A stretch of DNA of 64,000 nucleotides, from assembly GCF_905475395.1 (NCBI RefSeq), contig NC_058337.1, positions 115,128,368-115,192,367 of the forward strand, read 5' to 3'. The notes beneath the pieces are model-generated. The model did no database searches. It saw only the letters and a program-made list of their open reading frames with translations, and was not told the origin of the DNA. The DNA comes from Chrysoperla carnea. Lineage: Eukaryota > Arthropoda > Insecta > Neuroptera > Chrysopidae. Shown here in pieces: positions 35,401-50,400 of this stretch (positions are counted from its first letter, which is position 1; each line of letters begins with the position of its first letter). Made by a program: the position numbers and the translations under genes.

Positions 35401-38400
35401 GTGGAATACAGCAATGTGAATCTGCATACGCTGATAGCAAATCGAACGGAGGTGGGTCCACATAAGCTTTTCCCAAATTTTCTAAAACATTTAAAAAACT
35501 ATTACGTATACTCAACAATTTTTGTAGAATTTGAGGAATGTTGATTGCATGGTACGTCCCTACTCCATTTCCTTCAGGTAGGTTACGCTGAAATTGAAAA
35601 GTTGTTCAATCAAAAAATATCTTGAACAAATTCACATTCGCTAGGGATTATTTTGTTTATTGTTTGTAAATAAATAATAATCTCGCGGAAGTATAGACTT
35701 GAGTTTGGTTCAAAATTTATTTACATACGTAGCATACAATCTCTATTTCACCAAATTTGTTTTGATTTACCTCCAACATACGATTGGACAGCTGGAACGG
35801 TTTTATCACGACGTATACATCGTAAAACAAGCATTCTTTGAAATTGATTTAATCTAAGATTCCATGGTTGAGGTAAGGGGTCATTATTTGGTTCAGAGGA
35901 ATCAAAATACTCTTTCCATTGGTCTATATTGCCGACAAAAGAAGTTCGAATTCCCGAAAATGCTTTGATTTCATCTAAACGACATAGTTCATCCCAAGAT
36001 GTCTTTGGTAGCCATTCACAGGGATTAATATGAGGATTTTCCAAACCTACGCCTCCTGTTAGGAAAAACATCCATTCATCTTGATTTAATTCGCCTATAC
36101 TTTTAATCAGATTAATTGTAAGGAGTAATGAAAATAGTAATTTATCCTACAACAAATTATTTTTTTTATTCTATAAATCAAAAAATTGATACATGCTCTT
36201 AGCAGAACGCTTCGTTAATCCAAACAAGATACAAATTTTCGGTCTTTGGATTATCGAGGCCCTATTGTAATAGCATACCTTTTCAAATAAACTTCGGCAA
36301 ATATTTGCATATAAGGAATACGTAAAATAATTCTTTAAGATTTCTAAACGTTCGGTAACGACTTCAACTCTTTCAGTGTTATCGATAGCACTTTGATATA
36401 AATTTACAAACCATATCAATGAATATTGATACATTGGGTCAATATTCGCTAAAACAGCTGCAACAAAATACAAAAAAAAAACACATATATGGTTTCAAAC
36501 AAACGAAAACCTCAACTCAAAATAATGAAATGATCTTATGAGAAAGCAGACTCCAGTTTCTTACCAATAGTAAAAAATAAAACGGTACTATGAGCTGCAA
36601 TCGACGTGTACTCAAGTCTGGCTTTGTCAATTGATTTTTCTGTAACTTCGGCAATAGTCTGTTTTTCTTGAATTTCATTCGATAAGACTTTCGAGGAACT
36701 CAAAACTTGAACACCAGTTTCATCTTCCAAAATATTACCCTCAGAACTGCTTAATACATGCAAAATTTTATCCTCAATTTCTTTTAATAATCTAAAATTT
36801 CAATAAAAATATTTTCAATATTTTTTCGATCTTCTTATCAAATCTTTCACCTTTTATTTTCGGCTCCCTGAACAATTAATGCATTTTTTTCTGCTTCCAA
36901 ATCCGGTCGTTCTTTTGCAACTGTAATACCTAATAACTGATCTTGTAAACCAATTTCAGTGATCATAAAATTCACTAATGTTACTTTTACAGCAACTTCT
37001 GGTAAGTAGTGAGGATTTCGTAATTTTGTAGTGATATAAAATTTAAAATCCGTACTATACTCGATTACAGAATCACCAATTTTAATCATTAAAGTACCAG
37101 CTTGTTTGAATGTTTGTTGTAACAGTAATGGTTCCAAAACTGGATCCAATTCTTCTCCAATATTCTCCAATAATACCTTTAAAAAAAGATAAATTAAGAA
37201 CTAAGAATAATTATGAAGATCGAAATAAGAGAATCTCGAGGCCTCATCAAAGTCGTGGACCATTTAGAAGAAGGCAAAAAGGCCTCTTATCATAGTAGAT
37301 AAGAAAAGCAGTGATCCAACTTTATACAATTATACTATTTCACGTACAGGATAACCAAATTGTATTCCATTTTCTAATTTTCTACCATAATCGGATGAAC
37401 TGAGACGAATAACTATTAATTTGTTTTTTGCTTCCATATTTCGTATCCATTTATTAGCTTGACTTTGGGGATCAATCATTAATGGAAACCGTCTAGAATT
37501 TCTGTAATAAATTTTGAAATAAATGCAAATATATCACTTTTAAACAAGGAAATAGAGAAATATTTACGCAATAATAATTCCATTATCAGTGGAAAACGTA
37601 TCAGTTGGTAATCCAAAAATATTCCAGGCACGAATTAAAACTGGATCTCCTAATATTGGTAATAACTGAAAATCTAAATCACAATTCACACCCAAATCAT
37701 TTAATGCTTTTGTCCAATTTTTAATAGCACTGGTCCTAAATTCTAATGTGAATGGTCCTAAGTATGCTACCACTCCAGACGCAATTAGGATATTTCCAGT
37801 TAAGGCAAAATATTTTTCACCAAGTTCTTTTGCTGTGCTACTCCATCGAGTTTTTTCACTACCAAGACCTCCAATTAACTCTTCAGCACGTTGTAGTTTT
37901 AATGAGCAGAGTGCTGCCTCATCTTGCAAGTTTTGTAATTTTCTTTGTTCTTCTGCTAAAGCGTCTTCTAATTTTTCCACTTTTTCTCTGGCATCTCTTA
38001 ATTGATTACGTTTTACTTCTAATGCTTCCATAGCAACATTTAATTCATCTTGAGCTTTTTGATATGCAGCTTTCTTTGGTGCAACAAATTTTGCAACAAC
38101 ATCATATTCTGAAATGGCTATTACCCACTTACACAAACCTAATTTTAAAAACATAAAATGTGAAATAAAACTGTAACAAGATTGCAAAAAACAGATGTGT
38201 TTTTTTGAAATTTTGAAATTTTCAGTGAGGTAATGATATAATTTTGGTACCTTCGGTCACAAGACAGTCAAAACTCACCGCTTTTTAACAGTTGAATTCA
38301 AACGTACGTTTATTTCTACGCATGTTACAGTTTCATTAAACATTATGTAAATCGACGCTCGTGTGACCGATATCCTAGATGAAACTAAAAAATGAGTACA

Positions 38401-41400
38401 TAATACCTGAATTTCGATAGATATCATTAATTATTCGATTCACCGATGGTTTTTTTCGATTATCAATGTTTCCCTTCGGTCTGACTCAGTAACTACTTGA
38501 TATATAGTAGTTATAAAAATCCTTCAATATCTGAATTATCAATTTAAGTTCAATCAAGTCAAGTATTTGTATGAAGTACTCATATTTTTTAAGTATTATA
38601 TCATTTATAGCACTGAAAATTATTTGAACTTACCGACTGCAAAATTCTCAAGTTCCTGTACATTATTCCCTTCTGAGCAGCGAAATTGATAAAAGCGTAA
38701 AATAAATATAATAAAATCATAAACTAAAATAGCCTACAAGTACCTGCACAAGCATGTGAAACCGTCTCAATTTTAGAAGGAATAAATCGTTCATCTTTTA
38801 ATATTGTTGATCGAAGCCGTTGCATAATTCTGTCTTGTATGTCATCTTTTGGAAAATTTAATAAGGTCTCTTTAAATTTAATATCACCAAGTATTCGTTT
38901 CGATGGCCCCCAATAATCTTCGATTTTTCCAATTCCTGACGGATTAGGAATTCTATCAGGCTTTACATCTCTTAAAATACAAATAGCTTCCATAACTAGC
39001 TTTATAGCATCTGGGGGACTTTTGAGGGTTTTTACAACTGCTATATCTTTGTCCTCTATAGTTTTTAGCGCTGCTATAGCCGCATCGACAATTGGTTGTG
39101 CTTTCTCCAACTCGGCATTACATTCATCAGCTATTGCTTGGGCAGCCTTGGCTTGTTCATTGGTGACAGCTTCATCAGCCATTACAACTTTTGCAACCGC
39201 TTCAGCCTGTACTTTTTCTACCTCTACAATACGAACAGTATCTGCTACTTTTGCTGCGGCTGTTACTAATTTCGGTTGTAATGCTTCCAGCGTACGTTGC
39301 ATTACACCTACTTCTGATGCGGCAGAATCTAATTTTTGTAAACCCACTTCATATCGACGTTTAGCTTGCAAAATTTCACTTAAAACAGATAATGAATAAA
39401 ATAATATTTTTATTAATTTGTTAAGATTAATGATTAGAATATACAAATTATTGGCATACTGGATTGTTCCATGTGGGATCTCTGGGGCGATTAATGTAAG
39501 TGTTTCGGTTGAAACTTTATTTCAAATCAATATGCAAAAGAAAATTCCCACTTACTTTCTCTTCTGTCCAAGTAAAGATTTGAAAGTTGATATTAATTCT
39601 AAATACGAAGTCGGAGTTACATAGCATCGTCGTTGTAATCGCTTGAAAAATTGTTCAGTTAAATCTTGAGTCGATGTATGAAAATCTTGGCACATAGTAA
39701 TGCACGCATCGCGCTCATTATCAGTTAATCTTACTTCGTTCAAAAATCTTGTAGATACGGCTAATAATGCATCTGCTGGCCAGGCCTTAAAAATATTATG
39801 TATGTACTAATATAATTGATCAAAAGGAAATCAAAACACACATACTTGAAACCAATCAATAGTACAACAATTAACCATTGCTGGAAACTTTCTAACTCGG
39901 TTACGAAAACTATCACCAATTGGACTCATGGCCAAGACAATGTGTAATTGATCGCGACAAGTTTGTACAAAAAAATTAAATAATGCTAAAGGGCTTCCAT
40001 CGGTTTGCTGGGCTTTGTCACGCTGTCGATCTTTGGCACGCATTTTTTCACAAAGTTCCAATTTTTCATCAGCTGGGAAAAGATTTGGGACTTCTCCCGA
40101 ATTTAATAAGTTATTTAGATCTTCCAAAAATGATTCTTGCTTCACCTTAAAAAGATAATATAATGTTTCATTTTCATCCTAAATTAACTGTAAGTTGAAT
40201 TTTGAATAATTATCGGAAACTCTGCATTGACGTATCCACTTTTGGTTAAATGCAAAGTAAATCTGGATTTTTTGGCATAAACACATACTTATATTATAAA
40301 AGACATCGGAACATCACAAGACACCAAAGATTCCCTTTAAACAAATTTAACATATAGCCAAACTTAAAACATGTTTTGGCTTTAATATTCAGACTCTCTG
40401 GGATTGAAGATGATTTTAATTGGCTAATATTCTATTTAGAAATGGTTATATGTAAACAAAGATTATTCTTACTTGAGAATCAGCAAATAGAAACACTGCG
40501 GGTACATCAGAAGTACTAGTTTTCTTTAGAATTAGACGCAAATCATCGTACCATTCATTTTGACCATATTGTCGACTAATTTCAACTTGATATATATCAT
40601 ATTCAGAAATGAATGCCGACAAACGGGTTAAGGATTGTCGCCCGGAGCCTCCAACACCCACTAATAAAGAATGACTTCGAGGCTGTTTAATAACACGACA
40701 TATTCGAGCTAAATGTTCTACAGCAAAACTGAATAATACTAAGTTCATTGGTTTCTTCGATAAATTATTATACTCTGCTAAATAGGTGTCACAACTTTTA
40801 CTCAATTCATCTAAATCACCCACTTCAGAATATTTTTTTGCTTCTTTAGCAAAATCACAAAATATTAATCGACGAAATTCATTTTCTCCTGCTACAGTCG
40901 TTTCTTTTCCCATATACATTTCTAATAACTGATCTAAATTTTCTTCTAAAATATCTTCCATTATTGTGTGCAATGCTCCAAACAACCATGTTCTATCATC
41001 ATCATCTACCAAGCGATCATAATATACGCGTAACACTTCATGTACCCAAAGTTTTTTCATACTTTTTATGTTTGGCACACAATCGGGAACAGCCAAAAGC
41101 ATACCTTGAATTACACGTGAGAAATCACGTAAATTGAAAAGGTAGTGACATTTAGTGGGTGTTGGTAAAAGATACTGTCGTGTCTTTTTGTATATTGCCA
41201 AAGTCGCTAAAACACATTGTCGACCAATAATACCAAATTCATCTGCAAAACCCCTATCGACAAAAATAATATGATAATAATTTGATCTTTTACTGAAATA
41301 AAAAGAAAATATCTTAGAAACATTCATGGACAAATCTTTGGCATTTTTAAATACTAAACAACATGATTATATTTTTTAAGTTCTATGTAGCCTTAATTTT

Positions 41401-44400
41401 TTGCTTAGAAACTAATTAAGACAGTAATTTTCATACTTTTGACTTACTTATTTTTCACATGCCATTCCATAATTTTATTAAATATGGTCAACATAACACT
41501 ATCAGTAAACTCATCAATACAAATTGTAACGAAATGTCGAGCAAAACGCGGTGTTACCGTATTTCCCCCAGAAGGTGGCCCCATTGCACACATCACTTGT
41601 ATATCAACTAATTTTTGTGGCACAATTTCTTTTAAGTCATACCAACTTTTCATATCAATCATTTGTCGCAATATTTCAATTGGAGGTTGTGCCCCATATT
41701 CTTCTTTCATTGGCATACTCACATCGTCAACAAATACCACAAATTTCTTACCCACAGGTGGTCCATAAACGCCTTTTTTACGTTTATCCAACTTTTGCAT
41801 TATAATATCTTGTGTTTGATTTGCTGATGTTTGTGCAGAAAAATTTATAAATAATGGTTTAAATAAATTGGAAGAAACTCTTCGCAATAGGAATTCCTAC
41901 AAAAGTGTTTCGATTTAGAGCCTCAAAAATGTATTGTTAAAAATGAAATTAAAAAATAAGATTTGATTAGAGAGTCTTTGCTCTCAATCTCTTAAATCGC
42001 AAGGGTCGTTAATTTTTTTTCCCTCGAATACACTAAAATGTGGAGGAAAAGTATTATATTTAAGTTTATCGTTTTACTTACAATAATATAAACGGATTTA
42101 CCAGTCCCTGTTGGCCCAACATACATTACATGTTTACCATGACCGACAAGTAACATCATTAATTCCATGTGACGGATTGTTTCCAGAGTTGTCACAATAA
42201 TTTGATTGACTGGTATGTCTCTAGGTATTGGCGGAACATTTTCCAGCTCTGCTGACCATAATACCCACTCACCTTTATCCTAAATCCAAATATATTATTG
42301 TTTTACTTAAAAACATGCTATCAAAACAAAAACTAATTTCCAAAATACTAACAAATATTACTGATTAAACAAAAAAATCTGGAGCAAAGACTGCACTCCC
42401 TGTCAAGAATAAATAAGTCTTTGCAAAAGATGTAAACCATTTGGATGATGGAAATTAGTTTTGTTTTAAATATTTTTGTGTTATATTTATGGAATTTTAC
42501 CTTTTTTATAAATTGATAATCGTAAACAGTTCCCTCAGATGGAATTGGTGTCACATACGGTTTAGTAGGTGGTTCTATTAAATCTTCAGGTAGTCCTAAC
42601 GCAACTATTTTCTCAATTGGTGTATCTTGCTCCAATAATATTCGAAATAATTCATTTAGTTTTAATCTTGTGGAAGTATCGGATGTACCTCCCATGGCCC
42701 AAATACATGAAAAAAAGAATATGCCCTAAAAAAATGTACCAAAAAATTTATTTACAGTATGACTATTACAAAGGCAAATTTATCAAATCAAAAAAATCGT
42801 TACCTCTAATTGAGCACGAACTTCTAAATCTGTTAATTTTTTTACAATCTTTTCATGTTTAAAATCATCCAAAAAACAATCAAATAAAGTCATTGTACTT
42901 CGCACTAAATTTGAATCCAGTTGTGGATACATTTCTTTTAAGCCCGTTCTTCGAAGCAAATAAATAATTGGTTTACAAAATCTATGGAATAATCCTTTAA
43001 TCATTTGTTTATTGAAATCATTTAAGGTTGATGGCAGCATATTACTCCACGACTCAAGCAACACTACCCATCCTAAAGATGCAGGCTCCATGTAAATCAT
43101 ACCACATCGAGAAACTGTAGCAGGCGATGCCACTTCTAAATCCATTGGCTCGAATATTAAATTTGTAGTTGGGGCCAATTGAATGATTTCTCCAGACATT
43201 AAACATAATTTTTTATTATCGTCTAAAACTGTATTCATGTTTTCAATCCAAATGGCATCCACTGGCCCATCAAAAACTAACCATTTCCTAGAATAGTCAA
43301 GTAGATTACGATAAGGCTAGAAATTGCGATTTCCAAACCTACCGATTCTCATTTGGTGAAATTGCAAATAATCTATAATTTACTGCCAGTACTCCATCAG
43401 ACCATTCATGAGTCATCGCATCAAACTGTCCATATAATTGGCCCATAGTTATGGATTTTGGATTTATAACAGTATATTCCACACGATGTTCATCCATCAA
43501 ACCCTACAAGAAATCGACAGAAAGAAGTAGAAAAAAGAACTTACTAAAATCCTTTTAATAAGATAACTTTGTTTCAAATATTAGGAAGTTCCATTATTTC
43601 AGTATTCGGCTAACGCGTATTTCGAGTTGTCACTGGAATTTTTGTCCGAAAGACACTTGACTAATTTCGCAAATAAATGAGTGCAATATTTTAGTAAAAT
43701 CTAAAGTTTAAGTGCAAAACAAACCCGTATTTCAATTAATTCTAATGCACCAGCTAAAGTTCGATAACATGTAGTTTTTCCTGAAAATGGCAATCCAACA
43801 ATCATTAAACCATGCCTACAAACAATCATTTCATATAATTGTTGACATTTTTCTTCAAACCATGGAGTAATTTGCTTATTTGTTGCTTTGGCAAAGTCAG
43901 CTAACGTAGAATTTAAAGCATCATAATCGGGTGCAGGTAATTCTATTCCAGGAAATAGATCAGATGTTATACCCAAAAATAATGGTACATCTTGATCCAA
44001 AAATTTTGGTAGATTTACATCTTTAATGGCACGCAGAACCATTTTATCTTCACCCTCATCTGGATAACGCAATTTTAAAGCTTTGGCTGCAGTTAAAACA
44101 GATTTTACCGCTCTCATACCTGGAATTAATAATGTGTTAAGAAAATTTTATATTTTACGGCAGTAATTTTTCGCTCACCATAATCGTAATGACATTGTGA
44201 AGACAATTGTTCTGAGCATAACTTATATGTAGCAACAATTTTAATAGCCAATGGTTTTGGATATAAATACCCAAATGAGTACAGTTCAATTTCTGAAATT
44301 AATGCGTAATCAGGAACCATCATGGCAACTGAACGAAATAGTGCTTTCAAATTATCTGGTAATTCTGATCGACCAGCGTATCCTGGATTCATTGTAATAA

Positions 44401-47400
44401 AAACTGCACAGGTTGGATCTATACGAATTTCAGTGCCTTCAAAAATAAATTTTTCCACTCCAAGACCAATTGCACGCTGTATTGTTAAAATTTGTTGGGC
44501 AACAACCGATAATACTTCTAAATCAATTCTGTTAAATTCATCAAAACAGGACCAAGCACCACATGATGCTAAACCCTAAATTAAACTCCAAAATTAGTTT
44601 TGAAAAAGCTACAAATTGCGCAAACAGTAAATACTAAAATACTAAATCAAGCAACATTTTACCTTAAAAAATTTGCCTAACGCAATGTAGTCCAAACCAT
44701 CAGAACAATTAAATACCACACATTGTTTTGCGACAGCTTTTGCTAAATCTTTGGTGGTTTCAGTTTTTCCCGTACCAGCTGGACCTTCTGGTGCTCCACC
44801 CAAATGTAAATGCAATGCTCCAAATAATGTACGATAACATCGATCAGTTAATGGAGTAACAACTAATCGTGGTGTATTTCCCAAATATTCGTATCCATAC
44901 ATTAAAGTTGAGTTTATCATTCTTGTTGCCAAATCATCTATACCTAATTCAACATCCTTTATCCAATAATAACGTAACTGACAAAGCCATTTAAAGTCTT
45001 CTACATTTGAAACTTTTTCTGCATGTATTTCAGCTAATACATCTCTTGCGTGAACGTATAACACAACCAAAGCTCCTAAAGACGATTTCTCAGGTTCATG
45101 AATTTTGCCTACATTTAAATGTTTTGAAATAATTACCTAAAGTTATACGATTTTGTGTGGTTAGTTTTCCTCGAACAAGTTGAACAATATCCAAAATTTG
45201 TTCATTCAACTCTTTTGAATATTTTCCTAATGCATCAACTCCTGCCAGAATTGATTCGTGTACGAATGTTGTCCAATATGTCATGGCAATGCATAAAATC
45301 TGAAAAAAGATTTAAAAAAAATTGGAATTAGACTAGTATGACACCAAAATAAGTCGAGCAAGTCATGTGCTTTTCTTAAATCAACTATACTGACTTAAAC
45401 AATTATTGCTTACTGTTTGTCCTGGCCAACAAAGGACCCACTCATTAAACGATTTCTGTTTATAATCAGCTATGGCTTCAATAACCATAATACGGACAGA
45501 TTTTTTCATATCAGCCTCCAATTCACACAACCACTTTTCCACTTGCCCACGTGCTTGGGCCGTAGAAATAACGTCACTCAATGGCACAATTTCATTCTCA
45601 CTAGATCGCATTTGTGTAATATCCATGTCCTCAGTGAATGTTAATTTAGCAATACCTTCGAAACATTTCTTCAAATGTGGCTGAACACTATAAATTAATA
45701 AATAATTGCATGAAAATAGATTGCCTAATTCATGCACGAAATGAATAGGAAATTGAAAACATTTTTTTTTGCATCGTTCGGTAAATTTTTTGTTGAAGTT
45801 TTCAAGTTAACAAAAATTACCGAGTTGGATCCTTAGTTTCAGACAATATTTCTAACAATTCATCATTAGATAAAAAGAAAAATCGTGGGAAGAATAATCG
45901 TTTCTTTTCCAGATATATGTTTAATCCTTTTTGTACAACATCTAATAAAGTTTTACATTTCTTTAGTTTATCTGACATCTTGTCAATTTGTATCACAGAC
46001 ATTACTTTTGTATCTTGATTTACAACTTTCATGAGATCTTTCCAAATCTATTACAAAAAATATTTTTAATGAGAAAATCAAAACCACTCTTCGAAATCTG
46101 AATATATTTGGTACTAACTTTATCCATTGCACTGAATTTTCTACCTTCCTCCGGCATTTGACTTTGTATGTCAGGTGAAGAGAAAATTGGTTCTAAATAC
46201 ATCCAAGTAGCTTGTACTTTTAACCAATCATCCATAATCTCTTGCAATAATATTAATTTTCCATCCCATTCCCTTGAAAAAAGCACATTTTTGTTACAAA
46301 TTCGTGTCTAAAACAATTTGAAATTTCCTTCTATATCTTGCCGATTTTTTTATTACGTTTTTATCCCTAAATTTATTTTCCTAAATTTTTTCTGAATCTC
46401 TTACCAAGTTTCATTTACTTTTTTCACGAACCAAACCAACTCAACCAATTTGGCATGTATTAATTTCTAGCTGGACATATTTTTCTGAAAATAAAGACTT
46501 ATGCACTGTATCGAGGAGTCAACGGGGAGGGGTGGGAGTGTTATGAATGTGTTTTGTAATCTCTAGTGGCCCTATTAATTTTATTGATCTGAATTTCGGT
46601 ATATTAGTGACTGCTATAAAAGTGGAGATTGATTTCAACAATTTTGAGAGAACTCCTGTTTAGCTAGATAGACCATTCAATGTTAAGGAAATGTCTTTCG
46701 GGGTTGTTAACTTTCCAATAACTCCACCCCTTTTTAAATATCAAAATATAATGTTTTTAATAATTTGCACAGTCTAATAAATTTGAGCTGGAAGGTTGGA
46801 AATTCGTATGTGAGTTGAATTAGTGCCAAGGACATTTTTTTCAGGACTATAAGCTTGGCAGTACTACGGTTTTCTCACCTAATTGAGCTGAAGGGTTCAA
46901 TTATTTTATGTGAATGGAGTTTATGTTAAAGTAAGAAAATCGTTTCGTGTGTTGTATTGTATAGAAAATTTTTGCTATTTACTCATCGTATACACAAACA
47001 TAAAAGAGATATATTTTCAGTACATACAAGCATTGTTCTTCAAATGGTTTTATAAAGGGCGAATTTTTGATTGTTTGAATTTTGACTACATGATCATCCA
47101 AAATTATTTGAATATCATCCGTGGCAGAAACGATGTAAGTTCCAGTATCCCTAAAACAACATTAAATATTATGTTGGGCACAATCTTTCCAATTACACTT
47201 CTGTAAACATTAGAGGTGTAAAAATATTTTATTCCTAAATAATAAGTTCATTGCAAAATTAAAAAGTGATTTAGAAAAATACCGGTAAGGATGTATTGCA
47301 AAATATTGATTATCCCAATCACTAATTAATTTCTTCAATACTTTTTCAATATTATTCTCTTTTGAGGCCGCTTCTGAAATTGTTGCAAACTTCGGCACAA

Positions 47401-50400
47401 ATTTATATAAATTCATTTCCAATACTTTAGCCAAAGTTAATTGTTCATTTGGTACAAATTCTATACCAGTTAAATCCGATATAATTGCCCAATGCCGTTC
47501 TTTTAAGCCAGGATTACCCAATGTTTGAATAATTGGTAAATATTTTTTAAATTCATCAACTTTTATTCGTACTTCTTCAGCAATTTGTTTTGGACCAGGT
47601 TCTTCAAAACTTTTCTCCAATTTGATCATATTACGATAATATGCTGACACTTCACTATCAATCATATCTGGATCGAACAAACCAAGTTGTGATGAAAGCC
47701 AAAGCTTACTATTATCCAAAAATTCTGTAGCTGTATCGTACAATTTTTTATAGGGTGATAATGAATCTTGAATCTGTTTTCGATTTGGGTACGATGATAT
47801 CTCCCATTCAAAGGCCACTTCTTCTTCGTTAATACGATCAATTCGATCCAATGCATCATTTAAACTGAGTTAGAAAAAATTTTAATAAATTTTGTGATAC
47901 TAAATATACATTTGGAAGTATAGAAAGTAGGATAAAAGTTCAGCTTAGCCCAAAATTTCCTCTGTACATTTTTAACTGTTTATAAGATACTGGTGGATCC
48001 GAGAGACGTTGTCTTGCCCGAATGTTGGTTATTTGCTATTAGTGGGTTCAACAAACGGTTTTTTCATTATTCGAAATTCCGGAAAAAAATTCCTTGAATC
48101 TGAACGCAGCTCCACACACGCAAAATTTCATCACACGTACACGAGAATTTTTTATGTAATGATAAGCAGATTTAACCTGCCTGTTTTCTAAGATAGAACA
48201 ATAGCATTCATGAACCTAGGTTTTTTTATCCAATTTTCTAAACTTTTCGACGTTTTTAATCAAAATTTGAATAGAACTTACGCTGCATCAAGTTTTGTTG
48301 CTTTTTCCCAATACTGATGAATTTTAGAAACATCATTATAGTTAACGAATTCTTCAACTTCTTTCGCCCAAATATCTAAATCGTCTTTGAGGTCTTCAAT
48401 AGTTTTTTTCAGAACAACTTGATAATGTGCATGATATTTATCAGTGACCAAATGATGGTTGAACAATACTTCTGGCATTTTTAAATACCTAATATTTATT
48501 ATTTTAATATTTTAGTACAATAAAATGAATATCTAGAGTGAATCGACTACTTAGAGATGATGCTAGAGGGGGGGAGGGGCTAAACATCTACGGTCGTACA
48601 AATAACTACGATTATTTTCAGTATTTAAAAGCTCAGACTGTATTCTGCCAATTCTATTTTTTTGTTTAAATCACCCAATCTATATTTTGTTGTTAAAAAT
48701 TTACCATTTAATAGCAGAAGTATTTTGATCATATTCCGGTTTTGTAAATGTTGAATTGCCAATTAAATAAGTGATGTATTTTAAAATTTCACGTAATTCT
48801 TCTTGCATTTCTTCCAAACCACGTGCTTGGGTTTTATCACCATATGAAATTAAATCCATCAGTTCAGCAGTGTTTTTTGGAACAGTAGTTAATCTCTCTG
48901 CAACATGCTTATATTTTTCACCAAGACTAAAAATTGAAACAAAGCGGAATATTACAAATATGCTTCAAAATAATATTTAGTCTTAGCCTACGACGTGCAA
49001 TCGCTACGACGAATTTGAAGACTGTATTGAGAAAAGTGAGAAAGCTGCGATAATAAAATGAGTCTGTAAAAGCTTTTTCCGAGCGCATCTCTTGATTCGA
49101 CATGTAAGTAATAACTTTTAACATTTTATTTTCTTCGATTGATGTTCAAAAGAAGCCTTTCAGTAAAAACAGAACAGATTGGTGAAAGATTACGTAAAAT
49201 ATGGACTCGAAAAAGGGGGAAAACATATACTAAAGCAAATTATAAGGATTCTATCGAAATATGTACAACGGATATTAAAATTCGCACATTACGATAAATC
49301 AGTCAGCCAAAAGGAAAAAATAATGGTGTGAAAAATTAAAAAAAAAATGAAGATTTCAAAGGCAAAGGATTAGATTAGAAGACCTAGGAAGAATTAGTTA
49401 AGTGATAATATAATTCTATTAAAAGATCAAGTATAAGCACGTAAGACCGCAGATCTATTTGTAAAATCCAGCAAATACATACCTTTTACATCGTTTTTGA
49501 TAAATAGCCGTACATCTTTTTACCAATTTATTTTTAATCTTATCACAATCCGATAAAATGCTATCAATTAATTGGTTGCAATTCAATTCATAAAGTCCTA
49601 ATGGTACTTCTCGTAAAACATCATAAGCCTTGTCATAAATATCTTTGTATTTTTCAATTTCATTAATATATTGGTTTAACGAATGCGATTCTTTAATAAA
49701 TTCATCTGTATCATTATCCGCCTTTTGTGGACAAAAATCACATTGAAAATAAAACACACATAAGAAAATTATCCTTTAATCAGAATTAAAACTTATGTAT
49801 CAAAAGTTATTCGGATTAAAAAGTACCAATTGCAACACATAACATGAACCAACGAAAATTTTTGAAATTAAATACGGTTCCTTTAAGATAGCTTAAAATT
49901 TTAAACTCAATTTCTCTTCATTTTAGAAGTAAACGAATTTTCTATGAAAAATTGCTAAAATAACTGAAGTGCGGATTAAGAAAACTTTTTGGAGAGGAAA
50001 AAAATGAACAATTGACCTAAACAACCCAAGAAAATAAAAATCTATTTAATTTTGCGATTGAACTACAAGTTTCTGAGATACCAACTAAAGAATAGTTTTG
50101 GGATATAACTCCTGGTAAACCACGAAATTAACTGGCCAAAGTCATTTAATATTTGTATTTTTTTCTGCAATTTTCAAAAACCTAACTTTTTAGAAAATAA
50201 AGAATATCTCAAATTTTTTATGATAGGGGAAGGTGGCTTATAATGACCCACGTAAGAAGAAGTATAATTTATATATACTTACGGCTTATCAATTTCTTTT
50301 GATCTGTTCAAATTTTTAGAACTATTCAATGTTTATCAAAAGGGATCGTTTTGACCGACCCGGCCGGAAAACCAACCGGCAAAAACTAACAAAAAAAAAA

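Noticed and set aside
35482-35580. An in-frame extension of gene B exon 34 through an upstream ACTTTTCAATTTCAG acceptor, adding about 30 residues
   Set aside because: Its phase (0) does not match the phase-1 end of exon 33, whereas the TTTTAG acceptor at 35482-35483 restores [17 protein letters not shown] exactly as in the family.
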